Shown piece by piece: positions 17,869-25,863 of a stretch of 64,000 nucleotides of DNA. Every line of letters starts with the position of its first letter. Within the stretch, counting starts at the first letter, position 1. Made by a program: the position numbers and the translations under genes. The stretch is from Thermohalobaculum sp951813525 (GTDB taxonomy: Bacteria > Pseudomonadota > Alphaproteobacteria > Rhodobacterales > Rhodobacteraceae): the NCBI GenBank assembly GCA_951813525.2, contig CATOTJ020000001.1, positions 1,178,001 to 1,242,000 of the forward strand, given 5' to 3'. The notes below the pieces were generated by a model that ran no database searches, was not told where the DNA came from, and was given only the letters and a program-made list of their open reading frames with translations.

Positions 17869-18693
17869 TCATGTGCCGGTGAGAAATCGCTCGCTCCATC
17901 CGCGCGCGGTGATCGAGTAATCGCGCCTTTCTTCAAGCTGCGCGGCTATATGTTCCAATTCATCGCCCAGCAAATCGTCCAGCCACTTGTCCAATGCGGC
18001 CATCACCTCGGGGCGCCAGGTGCCGTCGTGCAGCGTCACCCGCGCCGTGCCTGGGCGGCCCTCAATGCCGTCGATTGTATACTGGGTGACTTGAACCGCA
18101 CCGCCATCATTAACATCCCGGTGCGAAAGATTTCGGATCTTAAAACTGCGGCCCGGGTCAATATCAAAGACCTGTATCGGTAACCGTTCGACGTCATCGT
18201 AACCCTGCGAGGCGAAGACGATGAAGAATTTGTCTGTCAGCCGGGTCGCTTCAATACCCGCGATCGATGCGTCCCAATGGTTGTTGGTCGCGCGGGGCAA
18301 TAGCCAGTCCCAGAGCAAATCCGGGTCGGCATTTATCGTCCGTGCGGCGCGCAGCTGCGAAATGCCGGGGATACGAAGCAGTTCGCTCATGGGTGCTGGG
18401 AGTTGCACGAACGCCGCCAAAACGACTGCCAAGCCCATCAATGGCAAAAGGAAAACAGGGTCGAGAAAGCGGCTGACAATGGCCGAAATCAGAAAGAAAA
18501 TGGACATCCGGGTTAACAGTAACCGGCATTGCGGCTTTAACAGGGTCGCTGCGGCCAATCCAATGACAAAGCCCGCAACAAGCGCTGGAGCCAAAAACGC
18601 CGGATATTCTGTGTTTGCAGCCAGTCCTGACAGAGCCGCAAGGACCGCAACCGCCACGAAACGGCGGCGTTGTCGCCAGAAAACTTTCAACAT
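17869..18693 (-). CDS. membrane protein with C-terminal SRPBCC-like domain
   Basis: Protein of 274 residues, function not recognised. The first 110 residues hold three or four hydrophobic helices (FVAVAVLAALSGLAANT, APALVAGFVIGLAAATLL, IFFLISAIVSRFLDPVFLLPLMGLAVVLAAFV). The rest is soluble and looks like a polyketide-cyclase/START-type fold: an ARTINADPDLLWDWLLP opening and long alternating strands. The start at 18693 is preferred over the ATG 42 bases upstream because a GAGGGG site lies eight bases before it. It faces the universal stress protein gene divergently and ends beside trpS. It could bind a lipid at the inner membrane, but this is a guess from the fold. Confidence 0.6.
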   Translation of the reverse strand: MLKVFWRQRRRFVAVAVLAALSGLAANTEYPAFLAPALVAGFVIGLAAATLLKPQCRLLLTRMSIFFLISAIVSRFLDPVFLLPLMGLAVVLAAFVQLPAPMSELLRIPGISQLRAARTINADPDLLWDWLLPRATNNHWDASIAGIEATRLTDKFFIVFASQGYDDVERLPIQVFDIDPGRSFKIRNLSHRDVNDGGAVQVTQYTIDGIEGRPGTARVTLHDGTWRPEVMAALDKWLDDLLGDELEHIAAQLEERRDYSITARGWSERFLTGT

Positions 18694-18829
18694 CTCATCC
18701 GCCCCCTCGCGGTTGAACTGAAAGTAACGACTCAATCACTTGACCATGGCCGATTTGCGGCATGTCGGTCGCGCTTGCAGACAATCGTTGATCCTGCCAT
18801 CCTCGAAAGTCGGCCTGCAGGAGAGAATG

Positions 18830-19285
18830 ATGCGCAAGTTCTTGGTCGTCGTAGACGAAACACCGGAATGTATGAACGCAATGCGTTTCGCAGCACGGCG
18901 CGCTGCCAAGACGGGTGGCGGCGTTATCATGCTTTATGTGATTGCCCCGGATGACTTTCAGCACTGGATGGGCGTTGCCGAGTTGATGCGTCAAGAGGCT
19001 CGCGACAATGCCGAAGCCCGCCTGAGCGAGCTGTCTACTGAAGTGCATGATCTCAGCGGCGTAACGCCGGAATTTGCGATTCGGGAGGGCAATCGGGCCG
19101 AGGAGGTGCTGGCGCTGATCGAGGAGAATCTGGAGATCGGTGTTCTGGTTCTGGGGGCCGGCGAAGGCGACAATCCAGGACCGCTGGTCAGCCAGTTGGT
19201 CGCGCGTATGGGCGGTCGAATGCCGATTCCCGTGACTGTGGTACCAGGTGCAATGAGCTTGGAGCGCATCGACGCGGTTTGCTGA
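18830..19285 (+). CDS. universal stress protein family
   Basis: Cytoplasmic USP-A domain protein of 151 residues, the usual single-domain size. It opens MRKFLVVVDETPECMNAMRFAARRA and ends with LVLGAGEGDNPGPL and IPVTVVPG, the glycine-rich nucleotide region near the last strand. Two consecutive ATG codons are present; the second (18830) is chosen because AGGAG is six bases before it against three for the first. The role is usually stress resistance through ATP or AMP binding. Divergent from the membrane-protein gene, with about 135 bases between. Confidence 0.85.
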   Translation: MRKFLVVVDETPECMNAMRFAARRAAKTGGGVIMLYVIAPDDFQHWMGVAELMRQEARDNAEARLSELSTEVHDLSGVTPEFAIREGNRAEEVLALIEENLEIGVLVLGAGEGDNPGPLVSQLVARMGGRMPIPVTVVPGAMSLERIDAVC

Positions 19286-19419
19286 GAGCGGCAGTGGCGA
19301 GGACGTTGCAGCAAGAATTTGGGGGTCAGCGGTGCAGTAGCGCAAATCGCAGCGCTTTTTAACCTGACCTTCACGATAAATGTGCCGAGTAGCCTTTTGC
19401 ACGGGCGAGGGTCACCGAG

Positions 19420-20382
19420 ATGCATCAGGCAATGTCCCCGCTGGGGGTGGTTATTGTCACCCATCGTTCAGCGGATGTGATTGATACGTGCCTGGAAAGC
19501 CTGCGTGCCACAACGGGTCCGGCGATGCGGATCATCGTTGTCGACAACGCATCACCGGACATTTCAGCAGACCTGGTCAGGGCACAGCTGCGCCGCCCCG
19601 GCCGGCATAAAATCGAGCTGATCAACGCGCGAGAGAATCGCGGATTTGCGGCCGGCGCAAACCTTGGCCTCGCGCGATTGCGCGAAGACCCGGCGATCTC
19701 GTGGTTTTGGGTCTTGAACCCGGACTGTACCGTCCAGCCCGAAACACCTGAACGGTATTTGGCGGCGCTCGAGACGGCACCGCCATTTTCCCTGATGGGC
19801 GGACGCACGCTGTTTGCAGACCCGCCCGGGGCAATTCAGTCGGATGGGGGGCGAACCGGTTATTGGACTGGGGTTTGCCGCCTGGTCAATCGCGGTGCAT
19901 CGCCCATAGCGCCGCCGCCCGATACCGCCTCGCTCAACTTCATCTCCGGCGCCAATATGGTGGCCAGCCGCGCCTTTTTGGACCGGGCCGGACCGATGCC
20001 AGAGGACTATTTTCTGTTCTATGAAGAAGTCGATTGGGCCGCCCGGCGCGGGACTTTGCCGCTTCTGCTGTGCCCCGAGGCGATCGTGCATCACAAGGTT
20101 GGCACGTCGACCGGATCCGCGGCTGCGGGCCGCGCTGCTTCGGCATTCGCGAACTATTTCAATTATCGCGGTCGCGTCCGTTTTCTGGCGCGCCACCGGC
20201 CATGGGTGCTGCCGCTGGCGGTTGGCTTTGCGTTGCTGAAAGCCGGTCAAACGTTGTTACAGGACGGCACGGCGCCTGCATTTGGGGCGCTGTGCGGCGC
20301 CTTGTGGCTGCCGCCGCCATCGTCAGTGCGACGCCGGATCGAACCCAGGCATCGACAGCCCATATCCCGCAGTCCCGCCTAA
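19420..20382 (+). CDS. glycosyltransferase family 2, rhamnosyltransferase-like
   Basis: Cytoplasmic or membrane-associated GT-A glycosyltransferase of 320 residues. The N-terminus reads VVIVTHRSADVIDTCL, followed by IIVVDNASPDIS, the ENRGFAAGANLGL motif typical of WbbL/RfbF-like enzymes, and the metal-binding NPDC in place of DXD. Later landmarks are SGANMVASRAFL and DYFLFYEEVDWAAR, whose ED-type acid is the probable catalytic base. A hydrophobic stretch near residue 270 may be a membrane helix. The start follows GAGGG by eight bases. The gene is upstream of outer-membrane export genes, so it probably adds a sugar to an exported polysaccharide. Confidence 0.85.
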   Translation: MHQAMSPLGVVIVTHRSADVIDTCLESLRATTGPAMRIIVVDNASPDISADLVRAQLRRPGRHKIELINARENRGFAAGANLGLARLREDPAISWFWVLNPDCTVQPETPERYLAALETAPPFSLMGGRTLFADPPGAIQSDGGRTGYWTGVCRLVNRGASPIAPPPDTASLNFISGANMVASRAFLDRAGPMPEDYFLFYEEVDWAARRGTLPLLLCPEAIVHHKVGTSTGSAAAGRAASAFANYFNYRGRVRFLARHRPWVLPLAVGFALLKAGQTLLQDGTAPAFGALCGALWLPPPSSVRRRIEPRHRQPISRSPA

Positions 20383-20390
20383 CCGGGCGC

Positions 20391-20405
20391 TTAACCAAAA
20401 GATAA
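20391..20405. promoter_or_regulatory. possible CtrA-type binding site
   Basis: TTAA is separated by seven bases from ATAA, one mismatch from the alphaproteobacterial CtrA full site TTAA-N7-TTAA. A further GTTAAC lies about 16 bases on. It sits 130 bases before the outer-membrane barrel gene and directly after the glycosyltransferase stop. Short AT motifs arise easily, so this is only a candidate. Confidence 0.3.
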
Positions 20406-20497
20406 CCATCCTTGCGTTAACGGTTGTTACCGGACCCGGAAAACGGCCGAACGCCGCTCGCCGGATCTGCCTCGAAACCCGCTGCGGGGAGTATCCC

Positions 20498-20536
20498 ATG
20501 CACTGGTCGGTCGGCACCATCTGGTTGACGCTGTAA
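20498..20536 (+). CDS. 12-residue leader ORF coupled to the barrel gene
   Basis: A tiny frame encoding MHWSVGTIWLTL, preceded by a strong GGGGAG ribosome site six bases before its ATG. Its TAA overlaps the ATG of the next gene in a TAATG arrangement. The barrel gene itself has no recognisable ribosome site, so its translation probably depends on ribosomes ending this frame. No homologue is recognised. It may be a coupling device rather than a functional peptide; the two Trp codons among twelve are noted without claiming attenuation. Confidence 0.45.
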   Translation: MHWSVGTIWLTL

Positions 20537-21774
20537 TGTCTGCGCACGCGCATCGCTTCGTTGCGTTAACGGTGGCCTTGGTCACCGTGACTTTCGTCTC
20601 GCTAGGTCACGCACAAGATACGTCTACGGTCGATAAGACGGACGAATATCGTCTGCGCAGCTTTGTCGTTGTTCCGCAAATCGCCGTTGCAACGCGCTTC
20701 GAGTCCAACCTGTTCAAAACCGAGACACGGCCAACGTCGTCACTGAAGGTCACGCTTGCACCAGACCTTATCGTAAAATCGGACTGGGGCCGTCATGCGG
20801 TCAAGCTGGAACTTGGAGCAGAAGCAGGCGCCTATACCCATGCGAGCGACGATAACTATTTGGACTTGCGCGCAAAACTTTCGGGTGAGCTTGACGTAAC
20901 CCGCCGTTTCAGACTGTCCTTTTCAGCCGCCGCTGAACGAGGACATGACGCAAGGGGGTCGGTGGATCTGCCGCTCGGCGTTTTGGACCCGGCAATCTTC
21001 CGCGAGGTCGAGGTTCAAGTTGCCGCCCACGCTGAATTTGGCCGGATTCGCATGGCCCCTTTTGCAATCTATCGCCAGATCGATTTCGACGATGTCGGAC
21101 TGGCCGGGGGCGGTCGTCTCGATCAGGACAGCCGCGACCGGCGCCGCTGGGAAGCCGGGTTGGAGTTGGGCTTTTCGACCGGTCGCGCTTGGGAAATCGT
21201 AATCAGGACCGGTGTTTTCGACATTGACTATACCAGCCCCGGATCAACGGCAGGACCTGCACGCGATGCCAGCGGTTTTTCCGCCCTCGGCGGGGTGGAG
21301 TTACGCCTATCGCGCCTGATCGAAGGCCGCCTCACTGCCGGTTTCGTCCACCATGATTACAAGGCCGCGGCATTCGGCGATGTCAGCACCCTTGCGATCG
21401 ACGCCCAGATCGACTGGCATCCGACCCGGCGGTTATCGCTCTCGTTCGATGCTGGCCGGAAGGTGACGGAAACCGCACTCGCAGGTGCGGCTGGCGTCGT
21501 CAAAACGACGACCGGTCTGGGCGCCGAGTACGAGCTTTTACGAACGTTGAGGATCGGTACAGCAGCCCGCTTTTCGCTTGACGACTACAGCGGCATCGCC
21601 CGCAACGACCGGGTTTTTGATGTCAACCTCCACGCCGATTGGTCGCCCATGCGCGGCCTGACATTGCGCCCCGAATACACGTTGGGGATCCGGCGCTCGA
21701 GCGCAGCAGGCCAAGACTACTCGGCGCACGCCCTCACACTCACCGCAACCTACCGCTTTGGAGTTCAGCAATGA
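20536..21774 (+). CDS. outer-membrane beta-barrel protein of a polysaccharide export locus
   Basis: Exported protein of 412 residues with a Sec signal MSAHAHRFVALTVALVTVTFVSLGHA. After it the chain is almost entirely alternating amphipathic strands with aromatic ends (for example AVKLELGAEAGAYTHA, GRLTAGFVHHDYKA, HALTLTATYRFGV), enough for a barrel of about 16-18 strands. The last strand ends in YRFGVQQ, close to the terminal-aromatic rule. It resembles the beta-barrel proteins encoded beside exopolysaccharide export genes. The stop overlaps the ATG of the OPX gene (ATGA), so the two are made together. The start was chosen for the signal peptide and the TAATG coupling to the leader ORF. Confidence 0.72.
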   Translation: MSAHAHRFVALTVALVTVTFVSLGHAQDTSTVDKTDEYRLRSFVVVPQIAVATRFESNLFKTETRPTSSLKVTLAPDLIVKSDWGRHAVKLELGAEAGAYTHASDDNYLDLRAKLSGELDVTRRFRLSFSAAAERGHDARGSVDLPLGVLDPAIFREVEVQVAAHAEFGRIRMAPFAIYRQIDFDDVGLAGGGRLDQDSRDRRRWEAGLELGFSTGRAWEIVIRTGVFDIDYTSPGSTAGPARDASGFSALGGVELRLSRLIEGRLTAGFVHHDYKAAAFGDVSTLAIDAQIDWHPTRRLSLSFDAGRKVTETALAGAAGVVKTTTGLGAEYELLRTLRIGTAARFSLDDYSGIARNDRVFDVNLHADWSPMRGLTLRPEYTLGIRRSSAAGQDYSAHALTLTATYRFGVQQ

Positions 21775-22337
21775 TCAGATCATTCGCCCATGCCATCGCC
21801 TATCTGACAATCGCCAGCGCGCTTGTGATCGGCCTTATCGGATTGGCCGGTGTCCTTTCAATGCAATCTGCGATCGCAGCAGAAAGGAGTTTTTCCCTGT
21901 CCGCGGGCGACCGTGTTCGCATCATAGTATTTGGAGAGGCCGAGCTGTCCGGCGAATTCGAGTTGGATGCAGACGGAATATTCTCCATGCCCCTTGTCGG
22001 GCCGGTCAAGGCGCTCGAACTTGACGCGCGAGGATTGGAGGGCCGTATCGCTCAGCAACTAAGGAACGGCTTCCTGCGCGACCCGAAAGTCAGCGTTCAG
22101 ATACTCAGCTATAAGCCAATTTACGTGATTGGCGAGGTCAATAAGCCGGGCAGCTATCCCTACCGTTCGGGGCTTTCAATATTGAACGCGGCGGCCCTGG
22201 CCGGTGGTTTCACCTATCGCGCTGACGAGGATGACATCGAGGTCAGCCGCGGCGGCAGGAGCGAGCCGATCGTCATGACCCCTGCCACAATCGTTCACCC
22301 GGGCGATGTGATCCGTGTCGGCGAGCGGTATTTTTGA
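21771..22337 (+). CDS. polysaccharide export (OPX/Wza-like) protein, short form
   Basis: Periplasmic OPX-family protein of 188 residues, about half the length of Wza (about 380). A signal/anchor segment covers residues 1-37 (AYLTIASALVIGLIGLAGVL). Then comes the Poly_export domain, SAGDRVRIIVFGEAELSGEFELDADGIFSMPLVG, and one SLBB domain, VYVIGEVNKPGSYPYR-type, reading YVIGEVNKPGSYPYRSG here. No Cys follows the signal, so it is not a lipoprotein, and the C-terminal alpha-helix that forms the Wza outer-membrane pore is absent. It is coupled by ATGA to the beta-barrel gene, which probably supplies the outer-membrane channel. Confidence 0.83.
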   Translation: MIRSFAHAIAYLTIASALVIGLIGLAGVLSMQSAIAAERSFSLSAGDRVRIIVFGEAELSGEFELDADGIFSMPLVGPVKALELDARGLEGRIAQQLRNGFLRDPKVSVQILSYKPIYVIGEVNKPGSYPYRSGLSILNAAALAGGFTYRADEDDIEVSRGGRSEPIVMTPATIVHPGDVIRVGERYF

Positions 22338-22392
22338 CAGAAAGTACCAGAGAACGCCTGCTGTTTTGGTGCCGTGTTTATCGGAACCGACC

Positions 22393-23436
22393 CTAAGCCT
22401 CGCTCCGGTATTCACGCATGTATCGCGCACCCAGGGATGTTAGGATTTCGTGCCCGATTGTACCCGCAGCGGCTGCCACCTGGTCGATGCTTTGCTTTGA
22501 GCCGATCAACTCGGCCATGTCGCCTGGCGCGCAGTCTATCCCTGTGACGTCCAGAGTGATCAGGTCCATGGAAACCCGCCCAGCAAGCGGCGCGGTCCGG
22601 TCACCAAGGAAGATCGAGGCACCCCCCGAAAGTGCCCGGATCAATCCATCAGCATACCCGGCAGAGATCGTTGCAATCTGGCGCGGTTGATCGGCAACCC
22701 AAGTCGCCCCGTATCCCACCGTCTCACCCTGTTCGACCTGTCGCACCTGGATCACTGGCGCCTCGATTCTTATGACTGGTTCTGCATCGGCATATGGCCA
22801 CCCGCCGTAAAGCCCGATGCCCATTCGTGTCAGATCGAAATGCCAATCCGAACCAAGCAGCAACCCGGCCGTCGCGGACAGGGACCGGCGTATTGCCAGC
22901 CCGTCCGTCATCGCCTGAAACGCCTGCAATTGCGTTCTGTTCAGCGGATGCGGGGGGTCGTCGGCATTGCCCAAATGGCTCATCACCAGATCGACCGTAT
23001 CCGGCAGCGCACCCAGGCTTTTGAACTCGTTCGCCTCCATCCCCAGGCGGTTCATGCCTGTATCCAATTGAATTGCAGCGCGGCCCATCGCGTCTTGGAA
23101 CCATGATCGTGCTTGCTCGGCGCTGTTCAACACGGCGCGCAGATCGGCCGAGCGGTAAAGCGCCGACTGATCGCGGCCGTAACCGCCGAGAATATAGATT
23201 GCCGGCCCGGGCCCGACGGCGTCGCGAAGCGCGGCCCCTTCGGTCGGCACCGCAACGAAGAATGTCGAGACACCGGCCCGTGCCAAGGCCTGCCCCACCG
23301 GCACCGCGCCGCAGCCATAGGCATCGGCCTTTACGACCGCGGCGGTCTCGCATTCCGGCGTGGAAAGGGCGTCCAGCGCCCGCCAGTTCCGGACAATCGC
23401 GCCCAGATCGATTGTCAGCGTTGCAGCAAGGCTCAA
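22393..23436 (-). CDS. alr: alanine racemase
   Basis: PLP-dependent racemase making D-alanine for peptidoglycan, 347 residues. The PLP lysine is Lys36 in AAVVKADAYGCGA, DTGMNRLGM lies near residue 130, and the catalytic Tyr of the C-domain is in VGYGATW. The protein ends with EILTSLGARYMREY, as the family does. The start is a TTG whose last bases overlap the dnaB stop (TTGA), so translation is coupled to dnaB. This dnaB-alr order is common in Rhodobacterales. Convergent with the OPX gene, 55 bases apart. Confidence 0.93.
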   Translation of the reverse strand: MSLAATLTIDLGAIVRNWRALDALSTPECETAAVVKADAYGCGAVPVGQALARAGVSTFFVAVPTEGAALRDAVGPGPAIYILGGYGRDQSALYRSADLRAVLNSAEQARSWFQDAMGRAAIQLDTGMNRLGMEANEFKSLGALPDTVDLVMSHLGNADDPPHPLNRTQLQAFQAMTDGLAIRRSLSATAGLLLGSDWHFDLTRMGIGLYGGWPYADAEPVIRIEAPVIQVRQVEQGETVGYGATWVADQPRQIATISAGYADGLIRALSGGASIFLGDRTAPLAGRVSMDLITLDVTGIDCAPGDMAELIGSKQSIDQVAAAAGTIGHEILTSLGARYMREYRSEA

Positions 23437-24902
23437 TTGAAGTCGGCCCCATCATATCCACGGTCACGAACCGGGTCCGAGAACTTGGTGAAGCTGTCCT
23501 CAAAGTGCAGATCCACGGTGCCGATCGGTCCATGGCGTTGCTTACCGATAATCACTTCGGCGCGGCCATGCAGTTTTTCCGCCTTTGTTGCCCATTCCGG
23601 GAACTTCTCATCGTCTTCCTGCGGCTTCAGCCGGTCGTGATAGTAGCTCTCGCGATAAACGAACATGACAACATCCGCATCCTGCTCGATCGAGCCGGAC
23701 TCGCGCAGATCCGACAATTGCGGACGCTTATCATCGCGATCCTCAACCTTTCGCGAAAGCTGAGACAGCGCGATCACCGGGATGTCCAGCTCCTTGGCAA
23801 TCGCCTTTAGCCCCATCGAGATCTCCGACACCTCGTTGACCCGGCCCTGGTCGCGCGACGACGCCGGGCGCACCAGCTGCAAATAGTCGATGACCAGCAC
23901 ATCCAACCCGTGGCGCCGCTTTAGGCGCCGTGCCCGGGCAGCAACCTGGGCAATGGACAGCGCCGGCGTGTCGTCAATGTGTAATGGGATGCCCTCAAGC
24001 TCCCGTGCGACTTCCAAAAATCGCTTGAAATCGCCCTCGCTCAGTTTGCCGGACAACAATTCGTGGCTTTTGATCCGCGACTCCGCCGCCAGAATCCGGT
24101 TTGCCAACTGCTCGGATGACATCTCGAGCGAAAAGAACCCAACCGATCCGCCGTCGATGGTTTCCTTTTTGCCGTCGGGACGTTCCTGCTGCCGGAATTT
24201 CCGTGCGATGTTGAAGGCGATATTCGTCGCCAAAGCCGTCTTACCCATCGACGGCCGCCCGGCCAGGATCAATAGGTCCGATTTGCGCAGCCCGCCCAGC
24301 TTATAGTCCAACTCTGACAACCCAGAGGAAGTCCCGGCAAGACCCCCGCCGCGCTGGAACGCCGCGTTGATCATCTCGGTCGCCAATTCGGCGGCCCTGG
24401 CGAAGGTCAGGAAGCCGCCTTCGTATTTCCCCTTCTCGGCCAACGTATAAAGCTGCTGTTCGGCAAGGGTGATCTGTTTTGACGGCTCGACATCGTCGGC
24501 CACATCATTGGCCCGGCCCTGCACTTCCTCGCCGATCCGAATGAGATCCCGGCGCATCGCCATGTCGCGGATCAGTTCGGCATAGTCCCGCGCCGCGACA
24601 ATCGAGATCGCAGCGCCAGCCAACCGCGCCAGGTAGTCGGTGCCCCCCAACTCGGCCAACCCGGGGTCATCCGCCAGAAACGGCTTCAGCGTAACGGGAG
24701 ACGCCAGCGCGTTTTTCTGGATCCGCTTTGCCGCTGCTTCCCATATCCGGCCATGCACCGGATCATAGAAATGATGCGCCTCGACGATCGAGACGATTTG
24801 CTCATAGATGTCATTGTTCAGCAGCAGGGCGCCCAACAGCGCTTGCTCTGCCTCGACATTGTGCGGTTGAACCCGCACATCCTGTATCTGACTGCCGTCC
24901 AT
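23433..24902 (-). CDS. dnaB: replicative DNA helicase
   Basis: Hexameric 5'-3' replicative helicase, 489 residues. The N-terminal domain opens with PHNVEAEQALLGALLLNNDIYEQI-type sequence, then a linker, then the RecA-like domain with Walker A AGRPSMGKTA, the FSLEMSSEQLANRI segment, LVIDYLQLV (Walker B) and the H4-type region ISQLSRKVE-like LSQLSRKVEDR followed by DLRESGSIEQDADVV. No intein is present. The ATG follows GAGGGG by four bases. The upstream 214 bases carry four DnaA-box-like motifs in the same orientation. Cotranscribed with alr. Confidence 0.96.
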   Translation of the reverse strand: MDGSQIQDVRVQPHNVEAEQALLGALLLNNDIYEQIVSIVEAHHFYDPVHGRIWEAAAKRIQKNALASPVTLKPFLADDPGLAELGGTDYLARLAGAAISIVAARDYAELIRDMAMRRDLIRIGEEVQGRANDVADDVEPSKQITLAEQQLYTLAEKGKYEGGFLTFARAAELATEMINAAFQRGGGLAGTSSGLSELDYKLGGLRKSDLLILAGRPSMGKTALATNIAFNIARKFRQQERPDGKKETIDGGSVGFFSLEMSSEQLANRILAAESRIKSHELLSGKLSEGDFKRFLEVARELEGIPLHIDDTPALSIAQVAARARRLKRRHGLDVLVIDYLQLVRPASSRDQGRVNEVSEISMGLKAIAKELDIPVIALSQLSRKVEDRDDKRPQLSDLRESGSIEQDADVVMFVYRESYYHDRLKPQEDDEKFPEWATKAEKLHGRAEVIIGKQRHGPIGTVDLHFEDSFTKFSDPVRDRGYDGADFN

Positions 24903-24973
24903 TGTCCCCTCGTTCTCTCGGTGCGGTCATTCGGGACTAGATGTTCCGCGCCTTGAGGAAAAGACTACCAGAT

Positions 24974-25079
24974 AGGGGATAACGGGGAAAGAAACCTGTG
25001 AACTTCGGGGATAACTGCCAAGCCCCTCTGGACGCTGGATTCTTTTCTGTGGACGGTTCTTGGGATAACCGCTGGATAA
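24974..25079 (-). promoter_or_regulatory. cluster of four DnaA-box-like motifs upstream of dnaB
   Basis: Four copies of TTATCC lie on the minus strand at 24974-24982 (TTATCCCCT), 25006-25014 (TTATCCCCG), 25060-25068 (TTATCCCAA) and 25071-25079 (TTATCCAGC). Each matches seven of nine bases of the DnaA box TTATCCACA. Three share GTTATCCC. By chance about 0.1 copy of a hexamer would be expected in 214 bases on both strands. They fall in the divergent region between dnaB and an SDR gene and may bind DnaA or another factor. Confidence 0.4.
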
Positions 25080-25116
25080 GCAGAAACCTGCTGGCAGCGA
25101 GTGTTGGGAGAGAATC

Positions 25117-25812
25117 ATGGCAGGCCTTTGTGTCGTTACTGGTGGAACCAGCGGGATCGGAGCAGCGACCACGGCAATCCTGCGAGAAGAGGATTGGGAT
25201 GTCATTCCGACCGGATTCACCGATGCCGAAATGGACGCCGCTGGTCCTGGCGCCCGCAGACTGGATGTTCGCGATACGGCCGCCGTCAACGCGCTTTTCG
25301 GCGAATTCGACGCGTTGAAGGGATTGGTCAACGGGGCGGGCGTTTCGGGGATCGAGGCGGACCAGACAGAGATTGATCACTTCCAGTCCGTGATGGATGT
25401 GAATGTCACCGGAACGATGCGCTGCTGCAAGGCCGCGCTGCCTGCACTGACCGCGGGCGGCGGCGCCATCGTCAACATCGCATCGATCCTCGGCTTCGTC
25501 GGTAATATGCACGCGGTTGCCTATGCCACTTCGAAGGCGGGAGTGGTCAACATGACCCGTTCGCTGGGCGCGCGTTGGATCGGCGAAGGCGTGCGGGTCA
25601 ATGCCGTTGCACCCGGATATGTCGAAACGCCGATGACCGAACCGGTCCGCACCGACAACGCCCGAAATGCTACGGTTCTGTCGCGCACTCATATCGGCCG
25701 GTTCGGCAGGCCGGAGGAGATCGGGCACCTGATTGCGTTTCTGCTATCAGACAAAGCCAGCTTTATCACCGGATCGACCCACATTGCCGATGGCGGTTAC
25801 ACAGCAACCTGA
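25117..25812 (+). CDS. short-chain dehydrogenase/reductase
   Basis: Classical SDR oxidoreductase of 231 residues. The NAD(P)-binding TGGTSGIG is at 8-15, the NGAG motif near 72-75, and the catalytic residues are Ser123, Tyr136 and Lys140 (YATSK). The C-terminal FLLSDKASFITGSTHIADGGYTAT is standard. A long RDTAAVNALFGEFDALKGLVNGAG region shows the Asp-Val pair that often binds adenine. Substrate is unknown. It shares a 51-base gap with the next oxidoreductase gene and both are probably cotranscribed. The start has no strong ribosome site but is the first ATG before the glycine-rich loop. Confidence 0.85.
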   Translation: MAGLCVVTGGTSGIGAATTAILREEDWDVIPTGFTDAEMDAAGPGARRLDVRDTAAVNALFGEFDALKGLVNGAGVSGIEADQTEIDHFQSVMDVNVTGTMRCCKAALPALTAGGGAIVNIASILGFVGNMHAVAYATSKAGVVNMTRSLGARWIGEGVRVNAVAPGYVETPMTEPVRTDNARNATVLSRTHIGRFGRPEEIGHLIAFLLSDKASFITGSTHIADGGYTAT

Positions 25813-25863
25813 TCGCAGCATCCGGCTGCTTAGCGAAGCCCAGCGACTTTGGAGGGAAAACCC

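Noticed and set aside
19340..19366. Possible terminator GCGC...GCGC with T5 after the stress-protein gene
   Set aside because: Stem of only three or four pairs; too weak to annotate.
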